Shown here piece by piece: positions 1 to 14,100 of a DNA stretch of 64,000 bases (positions are counted from its first letter, which is position 1; each line of letters begins with the position of its first letter). This stretch comes from Manduca sexta (taxonomy: Eukaryota > Arthropoda > Insecta > Lepidoptera > Sphingidae), in NCBI RefSeq assembly GCF_014839805.1, contig NC_051142.1:16152589-16216588 (forward strand). Reading direction: 5' to 3'. The notes beneath the pieces were generated by a model that ran no database searches, was not told the DNA's origin, and saw only the letters and a list, made by a program, of their open reading frames with translations. The position numbers and the translations under genes are program-made.

Positions 1-63
1 CGTGTTATGCGAATGTTTAGTCGCCGGTATGACGAGCTTTTGAAGAAGGTGACCCGACTGTAG
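1..63 (+). CDS. Possible 3' end of a plus-strand gene (20 codons and stop)
   Basis: Frame 1 is open from the first base of the window and ends at a TAG at 61-63. The 20 residues (RVMRMFSRRYDELLKKVTRL) are basic and amphipathic, as in a C-terminal tail. Nothing upstream is visible, so this could be the last exon of a gene lying left of the window or chance. It is not in phase-linked contact with the exons at 3134-5234. Confidence 0.25.
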   Translation, partial: RVMRMFSRRYDELLKKVTRL

Positions 64-1732
64 ATTCCATCGATTTCTCTGTTTCTCTTCAGCAACAGTT
101 TGCAGTATGATTTTTCGATGTAAAATGCATTGTAGCCAATGTAATGACTGGATCACAATTAATATCTAATGTACTAAAATAGTTAGCCCCGTGCAGTCCA
201 TGTCTCATTGCCTTTAGTCGCAATAGCCCAATTTCGGCGATACTCTGCAGTCATTACGTCTTTGTTGTGTACACAATGCGCTGGCTCTTGCCCAAATGGA
301 CGCCACACTTTCTATTTTAAATACCAGCGCCATTACCAGAGCATTATTGTCATTATTCACCCGTACGTGTCCACTTATTGGCTATACAACTATTTTAATT
401 GGGTAATTAGTGCAAAGACCTATTCATACCTACCAACTTATTTTAATTTATCACCAGCATACGAATATGCATTTCTGGCGTTGTTCTATTGACAATTGAC
501 ATCATCAGAACACAAGCTAACTTCAGCTGTGTCAGAATCCTTCTGGCGAATAGACCATGTTACTTATGAACGTTTTATATAAGCCCATCATCGCCAATAC
601 CAATAGGCGAATAAGGTAGCTTATAAACTTGCTCATGAGACGAGGGAAGAAGTATTGTAATGCTGTTGTATCAACTTTGTCGTTGTTTTGTTAACGGCCA
701 ACGTTATAGCCGAAGACTAGACAATTCCTTCTCTCAAAACTCGATTTAATACTTTCTGTACTCTGAGTTCAGTTCATATTCACAAATCTTCTGACATTGT
801 AAAGCGAGGGATGATCTTTTACTAGTTGTTCTCATGCTTGTCTGTAAAAGGTTCGGCGATGTCGAAATTAGCTGTTGCAATAATAGTTTTAATGGTGGTA
901 GCAGGCTGGTGACGAGGTTGGTGTACACGACCGTGACATACAGTGACGTGGCGTGACGTGTCACAAAATACATTAACTATTGTGACATAAAATATGCCTT
1001 ATTCACCGGGCTTTGGGGATATTTTATATTTTAGGGCAGATAACGGCAACGCATCGATGATCACTTTGGCATTGGGATGTTTATTGTTTATACGCGACAG
1101 TAATCACGTACCCTAAGATGACCCATTTATTGTTTGTTTACTCCCTTTTGTATAAAAATTGTTGACTAGTTAGAATTCTCTTTAATTATCGTCTTCAGGG
1201 AAATAATAACCAACAAAAACAGAGATAAACAAAATAAGTATAGTAAATATCGAATACAAAATAATTAAAAGTAATTAGTATGGAATATTGTGGCCTTTTC
1301 TGGCAAAACATACCGTGTAAACAATAATTGTAGAAGGGAGTGTGACGTCACTGAAGAAACCATAAAATAGCTTGCAACACAACGTGACGGGACATTATAA
1401 AACATTGAAATAAATGACGAAATGATGACGTCACGTCGTGTTGTTGCTTGAGTCATGATGTTTTGCTTTGTTTTTCCCACGGATTAATAAGGTAATGATA
1501 CTTTGTACTCTTAGATATATTTGTACACAATATGTGTCATACTGTTAGTATAACTGCACGCACTGTTATCTTTACAGTAAAATACAATACTTTGCAATGT
1601 TTGTCACGCATTGATACAATACCCATATGACAGTGGTATAATTGGCTTTAGAATATAAACGACTAGCTTAGGCTTCGTAGAGACTTCCGCCCACACACCC
1701 ACTACTACAAGTTACAACCCTTGTAAGACAGA
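64..1732. other. Non-coding stretch, nothing recognised
   Basis: AT-rich sequence with only short ORFs lacking coding character. No repeat family, RNA gene or convincing splice-bounded exon was seen. Confidence 0.5.
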
Positions 1733-2037
1733 AAGCGGCGATAGCCTAGTTGGGTGTGGAACGGACTGCCAAGACGAACACTCGCAGGTTCAAATCCCAA
1801 GGGCACACACCTCTTGACGTGAATGTATCGTTCGCTTTAACGGTGAAGGAAAACATCGTGAGGAAACCTGCACATCTGAGAAGTTCTCTATAGGAATTTC
1901 GAAGGTGTGTGAAGCCTACCAATCCGCACTAGGCCAGCGTGGTGGACTAAGGCCTAAGGGATTATATCCCTCTCATAGTAGAGGAGGCCCGTGCTCAGCA
2001 GTGGGCAAGTATAATACAGGGCTGTTATTATTATTAT
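1733..2037 (+). repeat. tRNA-derived SINE, family A, full-length-like copy
   Basis: The head (about 1733-1815) contains a pol III A-box-like TAGCCTAGTTGG and a B-box-like GGTTCAAATCC. The body contains the conserved TTTAACGGTGAAGGAAAACA and a GAGGAGGCCCGTGCTCAGCA block, and the end is an (ATT)n tail. The same sequence recurs at 15033, 22868 (-), 62513 (-) and in degraded form at 20101, 38748 and 47175, which defines it as an interspersed family. It matches a SINE common in lepidopteran genomes. Confidence 0.9.
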
Positions 2038-3133
2038 TAAATTGATTTTAGACAGATATAGACGGAGCGATAACCTTCCCAGACAATTGTGCAGAAATAG
2101 ACAAAGCTATAACCTCTCCAGATAGTTTGTAGTACAAGATCTACCAAAATGTCTGCTAGATGACAGATTTTCAAAAATAACCCGTGCGTAACTTTATTTG
2201 CGTGTTAAATCATTTTACTCATCGGGTATTTATATCGAGTCGACCCGTGGCGCCGTCACCGAATATTTTATGTACTTGGATTTATACCTCTGTGAGTGTA
2301 GGGGCAGATGAGAGAATAGCTTTTTAATAGGAAATTATTTTAAATCTTATATTAATAATTTTAAAGTTTGTATTACATTGGTAACATCTTAACAGCATTG
2401 TTAGACAAAATTGCTCAGACACTTTCAGTAAATGCAAACGCACATAATTAAGACTCCACGTTGTACTATTCTTATGTCGTGGGTATCAAATGCGTGAGAC
2501 TATTCCATACACAGACCTAAAGAAAATTGCGGTTCGCAAAAAAAAACAATGTAGTATTCGATCCCACGACCTCGAAACACTGCGAAAGGTGCGAAAATTA
2601 GTGGCACCCCAGCTTGCAGTCCACTGCTAGACTTCACCGATTTTATACCCTAAATATGTACGCGAGGAACGTGAAAAACTGTATTAATACTGTAATCTTC
2701 AAAATATGCGTGATTGTGATTGATGGCCTACGTGATCGTCACTGTGACGTCAGCGGCGCGTCATCACTGCGGTATAGAGCAATGACTCCGCATACCGGCC
2801 TCTCGTAGGGGTGTGTGTACGTGATATACAAAAATACCATAGTCACCAAGTGTACTCGTGAGGTTAATATAATTAATAGAGGTCAAAGAAGTGAATCGTT
2901 AGTCGTTGGTCGGAATATTTTGTATCGAAATGGTTAGCAAAGAAGTTTTCACTGTATACATAATGAAAAAAAAAAAACACCGAAGTAGATTTCGATAATC
3001 CGCATTGCAGGGTCAATCAGTGCATAATGTCAGACAGCTACATTTCTGGCTGCCATCGAGGTACTCAACGCAAATGTAGTCTTAAACTGAAACGTATTAA
3101 ACAGCTCATCACGTGATATTCGTTTGTCTACAG
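2038..3133. other. Non-coding stretch, probably intron or intergenic
   Basis: No recognisable repeat or exon. The small ORF at 2614-2808 has no flanking splice sites or coding-like composition. Confidence 0.4.
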
Positions 3134-5234
3134 GTTCGATTCTCAGAGGCGGCGCCGCGTGTGCACGTAATGCGCGTTTGGGCGTTCGCCGCGCGGCAGG
3201 CTCGGCCCGGCCACTGGGAGCGGTACGCACGCGACCGCGAGCGGTTCCAGCGCAGGTGAGGCTCAACTCGTACTAGCGCAGAGTCGAAGCGCGTCGAAGC
3301 GTCAAATCATATAACAATTGCACGATGTGCAGATCTTACATGGATGCATCCGTTTAAGATCAGTAGTGATGAAGAGTCTGACGTCAGAACCAGACAGACG
3401 CTTTGGTTCGCATAAACAAGTGCGCACTGATCAACGTAGTGCTGGTCAGTCTGTAAACGCATGTATCCCGTAGAATGAAATAAATAGAAAAAAAAATAAA
3501 AAGAATGCGCGCCAATACGCGAGAATTTGTCTGTCTCTATAGAAACAAGGACATTACGTTGTGGAAATAAGGATGAATTTGCTATATTAACTAAATTGAC
3601 GTTTCGCTCCGCTTCGACTCTGCGCTAGTATAAGTTGACCCTAAAACTAAGTTACCTCTCTATTAGGTATGCGATTATTTTTAGTTTTTGCAAATTATTC
3701 CATTTAATAAGAATATCTGGGTGTGGCCATAGACTTGCCTAATACGTCTTCTCGTATCAGGGAATAAGCTTGGTTGAGGGCGTGTTACTTACAGCCAATA
3801 ATATATATTTTTATTTATCATTTTTCATTATCACAATGAACCAATACAACTGTCTTCCGTGCACGTGTTTTAATTTGCGCTATCCATCTTTTCTTCAGCT
3901 ATACTGTTATCTTAACTTTAACCTAGTAAGCCATGAATATATACACAAAATTCACTGCAAATAACGTGCTTTACATTTTATTCTGTTTAGCACTAGTAGC
4001 GAGCTGGTCGCGTAGTCACGCCGCGCGTGTCACGTACACACGGGTGTTTCCAATATGTACCCTTCATGACGAGTCTGTTAAATCCCACACGGAATATTTT
4101 TAAGTCAATACCTATCACTCGTCATAAATAATCAGATTAGTATGAAATCTTCATGACATATTGGATTAGGTCGAGGAATGTAATGGTTCCTTGTTTGGAA
4201 ACCACGGGGAATCTATAGTATAATAGAGAATTATCGCCGACACTGTTCGTGATATTGGCATTTAGGTGTATGAATTAAATTGATAGTGTTAAAATAATTT
4301 GCTAATTGATGTTACGTACGTTGGGGATTTCCTAATCTTATCTTTATAGTGGAAGGCAAATAAACGAGTGTGTTACATATATAATATATATAAGTGTATA
4401 AGCGCCTGCCCATAAGCAATAGAAACGCCAACCTGAGTTTAAATTATTTAGAAAGGTATTACGGTACTTGATTGCTCTAGTTTTTATAAAAGTCGGTATT
4501 AAAATGCTCAGTCACGCTATTTGATCTAGAATATGGCATAAGCAAATGCAATAGTACCTAGTATCACGTGGTGTTTTGTATACTAAATATTAATACTTAC
4601 AATTTGTTCCCGAGCATCTGTTCCTAGTTTGCTAAATTGTGCCAAATTCAACAGGATTGCCGATGTGGATATGGCGGTGTCTTGGGTGTTGAAACCACAG
4701 CATCGCGCACGCGTCATGTTCCAACGGTTTATGCCGTGGTGGAACGCGCAGAAGAGAAAAGAACTAGCCGAGAAGAAAGAACTAGAAGAGCAGATGAAGA
4801 AAGAAGCTTTAGAGAAGGAACTCGCTGGCGCCGACAACGATACTGATACACGACCTAATAACCATGTAAAAACAGATCCAACAGAAGTTAACGAAGTAAA
4901 TAAATCTGAAGATGTAATCAATGAAGTAAAAAACTGTGGAGAAATTGTTAACAAAGTAATCAATAGTGAAGAAGTTTTAAATTCCGAATGTACTGAAATT
5001 CCATCAGATAATACTCAAAAAGGCTTAGACGATTTTAGAAGTGATGTGGAGAAAATTGTAGTTGAAAAATGCAATGTTTGTATGGTAATCAGTAATTACA
5101 ATAGTGGTGTGAAATGTGAAGAAACAAATTACGAAATTTTAGATAAAGTGAGAAGTGATGCGGATATAATTAGGAATGATTTAGATGTTAAATATGAAAG
5201 TCCTAAAACAATTGAATTCGTTGCAAGTATTTGA
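3134..5234 (+). CDS. Unrecognised gene, last two exons (3134-3255 and 4655-5234)
   Basis: Exon A (3134-3255) is GC-rich, preceded by TTTGTCTACAG and followed by a CAG|GTGAGG donor; frame 0 is open and reads like protein (WAFAARQARPGHWERYARDR). It ends in phase 2. Exon B begins after CAACAG at 4655 with the matching phase and runs open to TGA at 5234, so the two join without a stop: 233 residues of a C-terminus. Exon B starts with a Trp-rich basic segment (MFQRFMPWWNAQKRKE) and a charged heptad-like stretch (KELAEKKELEEQMKKEALEK), then an acidic, Asn/Val-rich low-complexity tail. No membrane segment or catalytic motif is visible. The overlapping minus-strand ORF at 4583-4963 is a shadow. I do not recognise the family. 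The upstream exons are not identified; a cytoplasmic tail of a larger protein is one possibility, which is inference only. Confidence 0.6.
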
Positions 5235-8200
5235 CGACACGATATTGTATCATACAGACTTGTAAGGCGTGGTAGGTGACGACAAATTAAAACAACAGAC
5301 CAATTTCCTGGAATAATGGCGAAGCTCTCTAAATTTACGATGAAGACGGTAAATGTTCCCTAGTTCAGAAACTTTGATTCTAACGAGACTCAAATCATAT
5401 TTCCACGTGCATTTAAGTAGATAGAAAATCAGAACTCTAGTGGTGTTTAGATTTTTAGAATATTTTTTTACAGCTGTGCAACTTACATTTGATTAGTCAA
5501 ATTAGATCTAAATCAACTTCTCAGGCCTCGGCCTCTTCAAAAACAGTTTAAATAAGGGCTCCACCGCTAGACCAGAAAAAAGCATTTCAATATGAATCTG
5601 GCAATATTTCTTATTTAAAAAAAATATTTGCTAGAACATGACTATCGGAAACTATATCGTCTATTCGACTAACTAGGGATCTATTGTCTTAAAATAACAT
5701 TTCGGTTGCCACTACGTCCATCTTACAAGTGCCTAAACTCGACTGAATCGTCAAATATAAAGCTAGAATATAATATAGTTGTAAAATGTAAACAATACTG
5801 TTTTAGGATTTTTGTATGATAGAGATAAATCCGTCTGCATTGGTTAGTAAATTGTTGTAGACCAGCGGGGTTGTTGCAATATTTTGGGTACCGCAAGCAA
5901 TAAATATGAAGATTTTTACAAAAAAAAAAAAAAATTTTCGCCTGTCGATGCTTCAAATATTTAAGCGACAGGTAAACTATTAAAATTATATTATTAAAAT
6001 AAAAGTTTTTATTTTAATAATATTATTCATAACAATTTAACTATTTACTTTATAAAAATAAGTCTAATAATATAAAATTATTATAGAGATAGAAAACCTA
6101 GATCAAACGAAGCAGAAATATCTGGTGATTCCAAATTTATTTGTAACTTATATTCAGTATATATGTCGCTTAGATATAATTGTCTTTTAAGCGTCGATAC
6201 CATTAGATTAGAAAAACATTTTGAAATATATTAGTCATGTAATTTATATAACATATAACTGTATGAAAAACACGTATATGACATTAGGAGTAAGCCATAG
6301 CAAATATAATTTGTACCTACATTTCAATTTCGACAGAACTTTGAAAATCCATTTTAGTCCGCAATATACTTTGAAAAAATGTATATTGAAAGTGTTGTAG
6401 TTGAGTTAATCACAGCGCACTATGACTAGATGTTTTAATTGATTGTTACACAAATTTTATACATTGATAAAATTTGTAATTGGTCATCACAAACAATGGG
6501 ATTGTGGTAAACATGTTATAAAACTTAATTTGCATTGTCACGTAAGTAAAGATAGCAGAATATGATGAAATTCCCTGCCAATATTAATGATTTTATTGAA
6601 ATTTTATTGCTAAAGCATTGATTAATGTGAGTAAAATGAAAATTAGAGAATACACTCTTGCCTATGTAAAACAAATTTGCAATCAAATGACCTCTAGTGA
6701 GTATCAGTTCCTTCGAAGAATATTTCAATTCAAGTTGATTTTTTTTTCCGTTCTAACTTTGTGCTGACTACCAGACCTTACACATAAAATTTTTACAAGT
6801 ACTTAATTTGTGCCAGAATAAATACGGTATATAGGCATGAACCCGTAAGCGATTTTGGGCCAGGACATCGACTCTCGAATGATGATATTGAGGTAGAATA
6901 GGGCAATTTAATCTCAAGCGTAAGTCCTGAAATATACCGCTAATATTTATCTATTAGTTACTTTTATTATCCATATCATGCGTGTGTAGTACTATAATAT
7001 GGGGATTTAATTATTTTTGTAGTCTATCGGCGCTTACGTTTATTAGTCGGGATTTTAGGTTCATTTCCCTTCGTTTCATTTAAGTTTTAAACTACCTCCA
7101 TTTCACACACTATAATAATTTGAGTCGATATTATTAAATAATACGTTATTGAATATCTTTAAAAACAATTAATATATAATTATTGTGTAAATTTTATTAC
7201 ATTAGGAAATAGTTGTTTGTTATTTTGGTTGTATCATTTATATTTTATCTCAAATCACGGTCTAAAAGACCGACATAAGGTAACTTTTACTAACTACTGC
7301 AGACGGAGGTATATAAAAGAAAAAAAATCCATTCAAGGCGTTCTTGTAATATAAATATAAATAAGGAACATTTTATCTGATATGCATTAAATTATTAAGG
7401 CCAATATGCGAGTATTTTCAAGGGATTAAAAACACTTTTGTTACGTGTTCAGTGTGTTCATACAGTTCATTAAACATATTGCCAGCAGTTCGAGCCTTTT
7501 CAAGAATTGCCCACAACGTAAACGACATTAGAGTTGTTTGCTGAAATGACTTTTTTCCATATTCTAAAATATTTTTAATTTCGTTTCAGTACGCTTATTC
7601 ACGTGGCATTGTATAATGTACTGTATAGTTCATACCTTAAGTTCATTTTCATATATCTGTCGCCGGACATATGCATGTGACACAGAGCGGAGCGGAGAAG
7701 CAGTGCGGAGAAATGTTTAAACATTAGGCATTTTTAAATTCGATTTTTTTGGGGTCACGTTTGGAATTTTTTCTCAAGTGCCTAAATTGGATAGCAAAAA
7801 ATCATTGCAAATATTGATGGCTAAGAAAATCCGTAATTCATACTTTTTACTTTGTTTTCCGCACCGCCTTACTTCATTTGGATGCGTCAAAGATTACAAT
7901 AGAATTTCTAATATTTATCTCATATAGTATTATATGAGAAACGCATTAGAAATAGTGTCCAGTTTTTACTTACAATAGAGCCTTTTAACACCATGGCGCA
8001 GGGACGTACCAGGACTTCCAGGGAAGGTACAGACGGGTTGCTTGTTTTAAAATTTTATCATTAAACAATAGCACTAGTACCTTGACACGAAACTCTTATA
8101 TATTATGTAAAGTTTATCGATTATTTTGCAATACATGCGGGTTTATCCACATATCGCTGGCTTACTATTGCAAGGTATTGTTATATTTGATGTGCAAATT

Positions 8201-9451
8201 GAAATATACAATACATGTCTCTAAGTCTTTTTCATTGAATATTTTCAATAATCCCGAAAGAGAAGTCAAGTGGAACCATGTTTGTTTTTTCTCATTTTAA
8301 CAGACTTTTTCTTATTCTATTTGCAACATAAGTAAATAAACACAGGGCGTTGTAATAGTGAGCAAGCGAGATATGTCAAAAGGGCAGCAATTAACGAGCA
8401 ATATGTAATTGCGATGTGATCTGATGCAGTGTAACTGCCGGGTACATGAAACTTGACATCTAGTATACTTTGTAATTTAAGCTATTGGTGGTATAAACAT
8501 ACAACCAGTTATTTCCTCGGTTTTGCTATAAATAATTATATTCTATAACATCGCGTCTATGAGAAATATGTCGGTTATGACAAATTGCACAAGAAATGAT
8601 GCAACCTAAGTATTGCTTAGAGCTCGTCCTTACAAAATGTCGGAAGCTTTTGTCTCGATTATTTTCTATCATGGTTGCGTCACTGAAGTTACTCCTCGGT
8701 CTCTAATATATTCAATACGTTTTGTAATTATTTCAACTAATATAAACAAACATTTTCATTAAAATGTCGCTTGTGATCATTTTCGATAATTTTTCTACCT
8801 AAATAAGGTACTTATAAATCGGAAGACGGTTAAGGGAACTGTTCTTTGGTTAAAATTAGGTCTACACTATCAGATGCACCCGTGCCAGATAAAAAAAAAA
8901 AAAACTATTTTATCCAGTTAGACAACTCTATCTAACTTTAAAAGTCATAAACGCCAGTTTGTTTATATTGTTTGAATATTGCAAAATACTAGTTATATAT
9001 CCTAGAATCTAGTACTTAGACCTCAAATATGGATTAATTTAAAAGAATAGCTCACTGAATAGATACCAAGAAAATAAGAATAAGTTTTTAATTAAGGTGC
9101 AAAGGTAATTTCATAATACAGCCAAGTTGCGTTTGATTGTAAAAATTGTTAATATTGTATAAATACCATAGCATGTATATTTGTATAGAAATATAATATA
9201 TTGTCTTTCGCGTCGAAACTGCCGGGTTTTTTATCTATAGAATAAAATTATTTCGTTTTAAGACTGGAATACACATGCCGAGAAAGGTCCAAATTATTCA
9301 ACTTTTATTCCAATTTATAGCTTGTGTTTCCTTAAGTATGTGGTTAAATGTTTCATATTGTCTCATTGTATGGTAATTTACCGCCATAATTGGCGTCCGC
9401 TTTGGTTTTTAAAACGTATAAACGTGGATTTTAATCTATGTATTATTGCAT
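5235..9451. other. AT-rich non-coding region
   Basis: About 4.2 kb with only short, compositionally non-coding ORFs. A short hairpin (GCCTGTCG ... CGACAGG) sits at about 5940-5973 next to a poly-A run. No genes, RNA genes or repeat families were recognised. Confidence 0.5.
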
Positions 9452-9505
9452 TGTTAACCGACTTCAATAAAAGGAGGTTATCGATTCGAGGTGTAGTTTT
9501 TTAAA
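9452..9505 (+). repeat. Fragment of a lepidopteran interspersed repeat
   Basis: ACCGACTTCAATAAAAGGAG followed by GTTATCGATTC matches a sequence I know as widespread in lepidopteran introns. No second copy was found in this window, so the call rests on recognition. Confidence 0.35.
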
Positions 9506-11136
9506 TAAAATAATCGGGTTTTGTCTCATATTCGACATTAAGGCTAACATCTAAAGAATGTTAATTGATTCAAGTTGTCTTTGGAATATTATTATGAGAA
9601 TGTTTCGTTTTCTAAATAAATATTGCGGGAATTAGATAGTTGTTCCGTTTTTTAAAATAGCTATAGATGTCAGGCTTAAAGTTGTTTTTTAACTAAATAA
9701 GAAAACGTTTCATATTTTTTATAAATAGCTAAAAGCGTGAAAACTATAGTTTATTGTTTTTATCAAAGACAATAAGAATTTAAAATTACTTTGTGTATAA
9801 ACACATCCTCCCGTTTGAAGCGCTTTAAAAACCTAAGCGTTAAATTTTATCAATTAACAGCACTTTTCACTTTGTTCAATTGTGTGTAATATGTATGTAG
9901 ATTGTAGTGTCGCAAATGATTGTCCATGTTAAAAATGGGGTCGGTTGTACAATATATTTATACAAACAAAAATATTTGGTTTTATTTGAAACATTCCATA
10001 TTAACCCTGCGATTTCATAGTAATGGTGCAGAGAAAAGTACAGATCACAAAAATGTACTCACGGCTAACCTGGCCAGCCGGCCTTGTGTGTAAGTATGGC
10101 AAACTAAATGTATTTTGTTGACGTTACTCTAGGATATAGTTAGATATTGGGAGTACGTACCTACATGTAAAATAACAAAACCATTGGGGTTTCCTATTAG
10201 GTTTTCCGTATATTATAAGCAGTCCGTTGAAATATTTGCCTATGGCCTCAACTAGCTGGTTAGCATTAAAATTCAGTTTGGTTACTCCATACCCTGTTAT
10301 AATATAGCCACTGCAACGTGCCCAAGTAAAATATTTCTAAAGTCAGAAAAATATAATCCTATTAGAATTTTATTATGAGAATTATTTTACATTAAAACAA
10401 AACGATATATAACATCATAAAATACAAATTTACTTTCATCACTACGCTTGTATTTACATTTTACGTCAATCATAAATCGAAGCAGTTACCACTTACCGGG
10501 ACGGTGGGTGTGGCATGGCGTCTCGCATTGTCTTCAGATTAAAGAGGCAGAAGGGCGGGTGAGATAACTTCAATATGGCCAGATAAGCGATAGCCGTATT
10601 AAACAAAATTAATAATATGGTTTCGTAGTGCATGTATACATGCTGTTGGTATCGTTATCTTGGTGGTCAACTTGCCTCGACCGGAGATGATGCAAAAGAT
10701 ATCGAAGTTACATAGGATTGGTGTTTGATGTGCGAGTGGGGAGTAATGAAGACATTACAGTAACTCGGGTGAGAGCTACTGCCCGATTAGAGCACGAGTA
10801 CCACAATAACAAAACATTCATGCATCTAACTTTACACAAACAAAGCGATTGAATGCAAGAATTTTTAAGTTATAATTTTAGTTTTGCCGTATGGTAGATG
10901 GCGTCTCAATAATTTTACAAAACATTTTAAAGTCAACTCTTCTGTTTCTTGACTCTGCTTAGTGCATCAATATCTAAAGTGAGGTCTAGAAAACAACGTG
11001 AAAGCCGCGTCGACTATTCTAAATTCAAAATAATTAGTTTATAGCAACGCATGCGTACGCGCATGTTTAATCTAAGGTAGGAAGTATCTATTAACCATCT
11101 GGTATCTAGTCTACAGCTCTTCTAGGCTATAAACGT
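9506..11136. other. Non-coding region downstream of the HAD phosphatase gene
   Basis: Mostly AT-rich. A GC-richer patch at about 10485-10560 read on the minus strand has an ATG and an excellent GTAAGT donor, which could be a small first exon, but no following exon was found. It is not called as a gene. Confidence 0.4.
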
Positions 11137-14100
11137 CTATGGTCGCGGACGTCCATCAGTGTTGGCGGGGTCATCATGGAACGGCGGCAAACCAAATAAT
11201 TCCGGACGGAACTCCAGCAGAGAGCGAAGCACCAACGTCGCATGTCGCGTGTGTTCACGGGTGAGACGAGGGTCCGGGACCATTACCACCTGAAGTATTA
11301 GAACATCATCAACGACTAGAAAATTATTTGACTTGAACCTATTGAAATCTAAAAATATAGTTCTAAAATGTAATGACCTTGAGAATTAAAGATTACAAGT
11401 TTTTTTTATGATAGAAAATACCTCTTGAGTCTCATAAAAACAAATCTTGTCTGAATAAATGAAAATCAAAATCGAATAAACTAGTTGCTGAATATAAGTG
11501 TTTTAGCTAATGAAGACAAAAATATTCTGAATATAACCTGCATGCCAGCCTCTTTCGCCGCCTCCACGCCCACCGCCGAATCTTCAAACACGAGACACTG
11601 TGTTACCGTCAACACTTCTTTATCACCTCTACATTCAGATTATTAACGCAAATTTATTAAAATTTTGAAAGTACAGTACAGTCAGTAGTAATTATAGTAC
11701 AGCGCCATCTGTGAGCGAATAGCGCATACTCTCTATATGCAGGAAACTTTTCACATAGATTACACATGACGTGAATATTCGGTTTTTAAGTATTAAATAA
11801 TCGTCTGAAAAGTTTTTACAGCTGTTAAATATTGTCTATAATCACCTGTATTGGCTTGGGTTTGTCGGGGAAGCGCGCCGCTGCTACGAGATAGATGTCA
11901 GGATTCGGCTTGCCGCGGTCCACCTCGGGGTCTGTTATGCTCACCTAGATATCATACTTTTCAATTAGCACCTACACTGCAGCATGTATATTGAAACCAT
12001 TATTACACAATTAATTTAATTTCCTTGTAATATAAAAATTATTACCAAACCAACAAATTATAGCAATAAGACGATGCACCAATAACACAGGTCTACAAAA
12101 AAAAATATTTTTGTTTGGTGTTGCTTATTCTATGTATATTATTATTATAATAATTTGGTTAATTAGCTCACCAGATGTCGTGCAAATCGGTCAAAACGTT
12201 GAAGCTACGTTCGAATTTGTATCGATCGATAATAATCTAAAAATGTATTTTAACAGACTTAATGTCATTAAAATAAAGTAATTTTTTTGTTTAATTTATA
12301 ATATCGATATGTCGTCATCGAGAAGGTGTTGTGTAAATAATTCAAATACATTTTGTTACATTTGTGGTGAATATGTAGTGAATAAGTTTAGAAAACCTAT
12401 AACAGATTTAGTGGAGAAGACATACGTTGATTACTTTAGTATAGAGATGAAGGCTCTGGACAAACCGTGGGTTCCAAACATTGTGTGCAAGTTATGTAGT
12501 GAGCATTTAAGACAGTGGGCAAACGGTAAACGTAATCATTTAAAGTATAGTGCTCCGATGATTTGGGCAGAACCAAAAAATCACACTGATGACTGTTATT
12601 TTTGTGCTGTAGAATTACATGGTATAAACAAAAAAAAAATGACATATCCTGATTTACCGTTTGCCAAAAGACCTCGATTGTGTTCAGATGACGTACCATC
12701 TCCTATGAGTCAAGATCTTTTCGATCTATCAGATTCGTCGGACACAGAAATGGTGGAAGTTTTTTCTGATGAACGTGACAGTGATTTTGAAGTATCAACT
12801 GCGCCTTTACTTTTTTCTCAAGATGCTTTAAGTGATTTGATTAGAGACCTTGACCTTTCGAAAGAGCGATCTGAGCTCCTAACATCTAGACTCAAAGATA
12901 GAAATTTGTTATCTCAAGGTACGAAAATAACATTTTATCGTGATCGAGAAAAGAATTTCTTCGGTTTTTAGTTCAGAAAATGATATAGGTTATTGTAATA
13001 ACATTGGTGGTCTTCTAATGAAACTGGGGCTCTCAAGGTACAAAGCTGACGAATGGAGATTGTTTATAGACAGCTGTAAGCGAAGTTTAAAATGTGTTTT
13101 GCTAGATATTGGTAATAAACACGCAGCTGTCCCTATTGCTCATTCAACAAAATTAAAAGAAGAGTATCAAAACGTAAATCTTGTTTTGGAATGTCCTAAA
13201 GACATCCATCGGAGAAAATCTATGAAGAGAAGCTTCTAACCTGTTAAATAATGTGTAATTAAATGGAATTAAACGTATCAAATTAAATGTTCTATTGTTT
13301 TTTAATAAATTAATTAAAAACTTTTAAATTATTTACCGATGTAAAATCTCGAAAACTACACGTAGCATTAAAAAATAACTATCAGGTTTTGTCAGGATAC
13401 CGAATGTACTTGGAATAAGTTTTACTTTTAGCGGCACCAAAATCACTGTAGACCTGTGTAATTATTATCATAGAAATAATAAGCCGCAACAATGACTTTC
13501 CAGGTGGCCGCATTACCCGCCATTAATTTAGAACATAACACTCATAGTGATTTCTCATGTCTACACAAAACATAACTCGCCTTATGGTGGAACATGCCGA
13601 AGAGCTGCGGTCTGGCGCATGCGTGAAGACGCACCGCCTGCTCCGTGGAGTTAGTCGCCAGTGCTAATGGAATGCTGTAGTCGTACAGGTGCGTCAGCAG
13701 ACGCTCTGCACCTGGGAGAGGTGTTTAAAGAATTCATTTATACATTTTACCCTGGCAATTGACTACACTGTATGGTGACGGCGGATGTGTCCAACTACGC
13801 CATTGACAGACTCTGTGTCTTTCAAAAATGTTTTCGAAAGTTCAAGGTCATGTGACTAGATTACACTTAGCACACCTAACAGTATAAATGGCACGTATCT
13901 TGCTGGTCCTCATATATAATATTTGGACAATCTACACTGTACTTAACTCCAGAACATGTGTATCTAATCACTTTATCGTGACAAGATAAAATTGCATATA
14001 TAGTAAAGCTTCATTGCAGTACCGCATTTGTTAATAGGCTGTAAATGGGGCGACATTGTAGCAACGAGGAACCTTTTTTGTTTCCACAAAGTATGCGCAC

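Noticed and set aside
1733..1815. tRNA gene
   Set aside because: A- and B-box-like motifs are present, but no intact cloverleaf or acceptor pairing. The sequence recurs as the head of a SINE. The same applies to 27104-27185.
4583..4963. 126-codon minus-strand ORF
   Set aside because: It is the complement of the acidic, Glu/Lys-rich exon at 4655-5234, giving a Ser/Phe-rich shadow without splice context.
10485..10560. Minus-strand small first exon with a GTAAGT donor
   Set aside because: Only a dozen codons and no downstream exon recognised.
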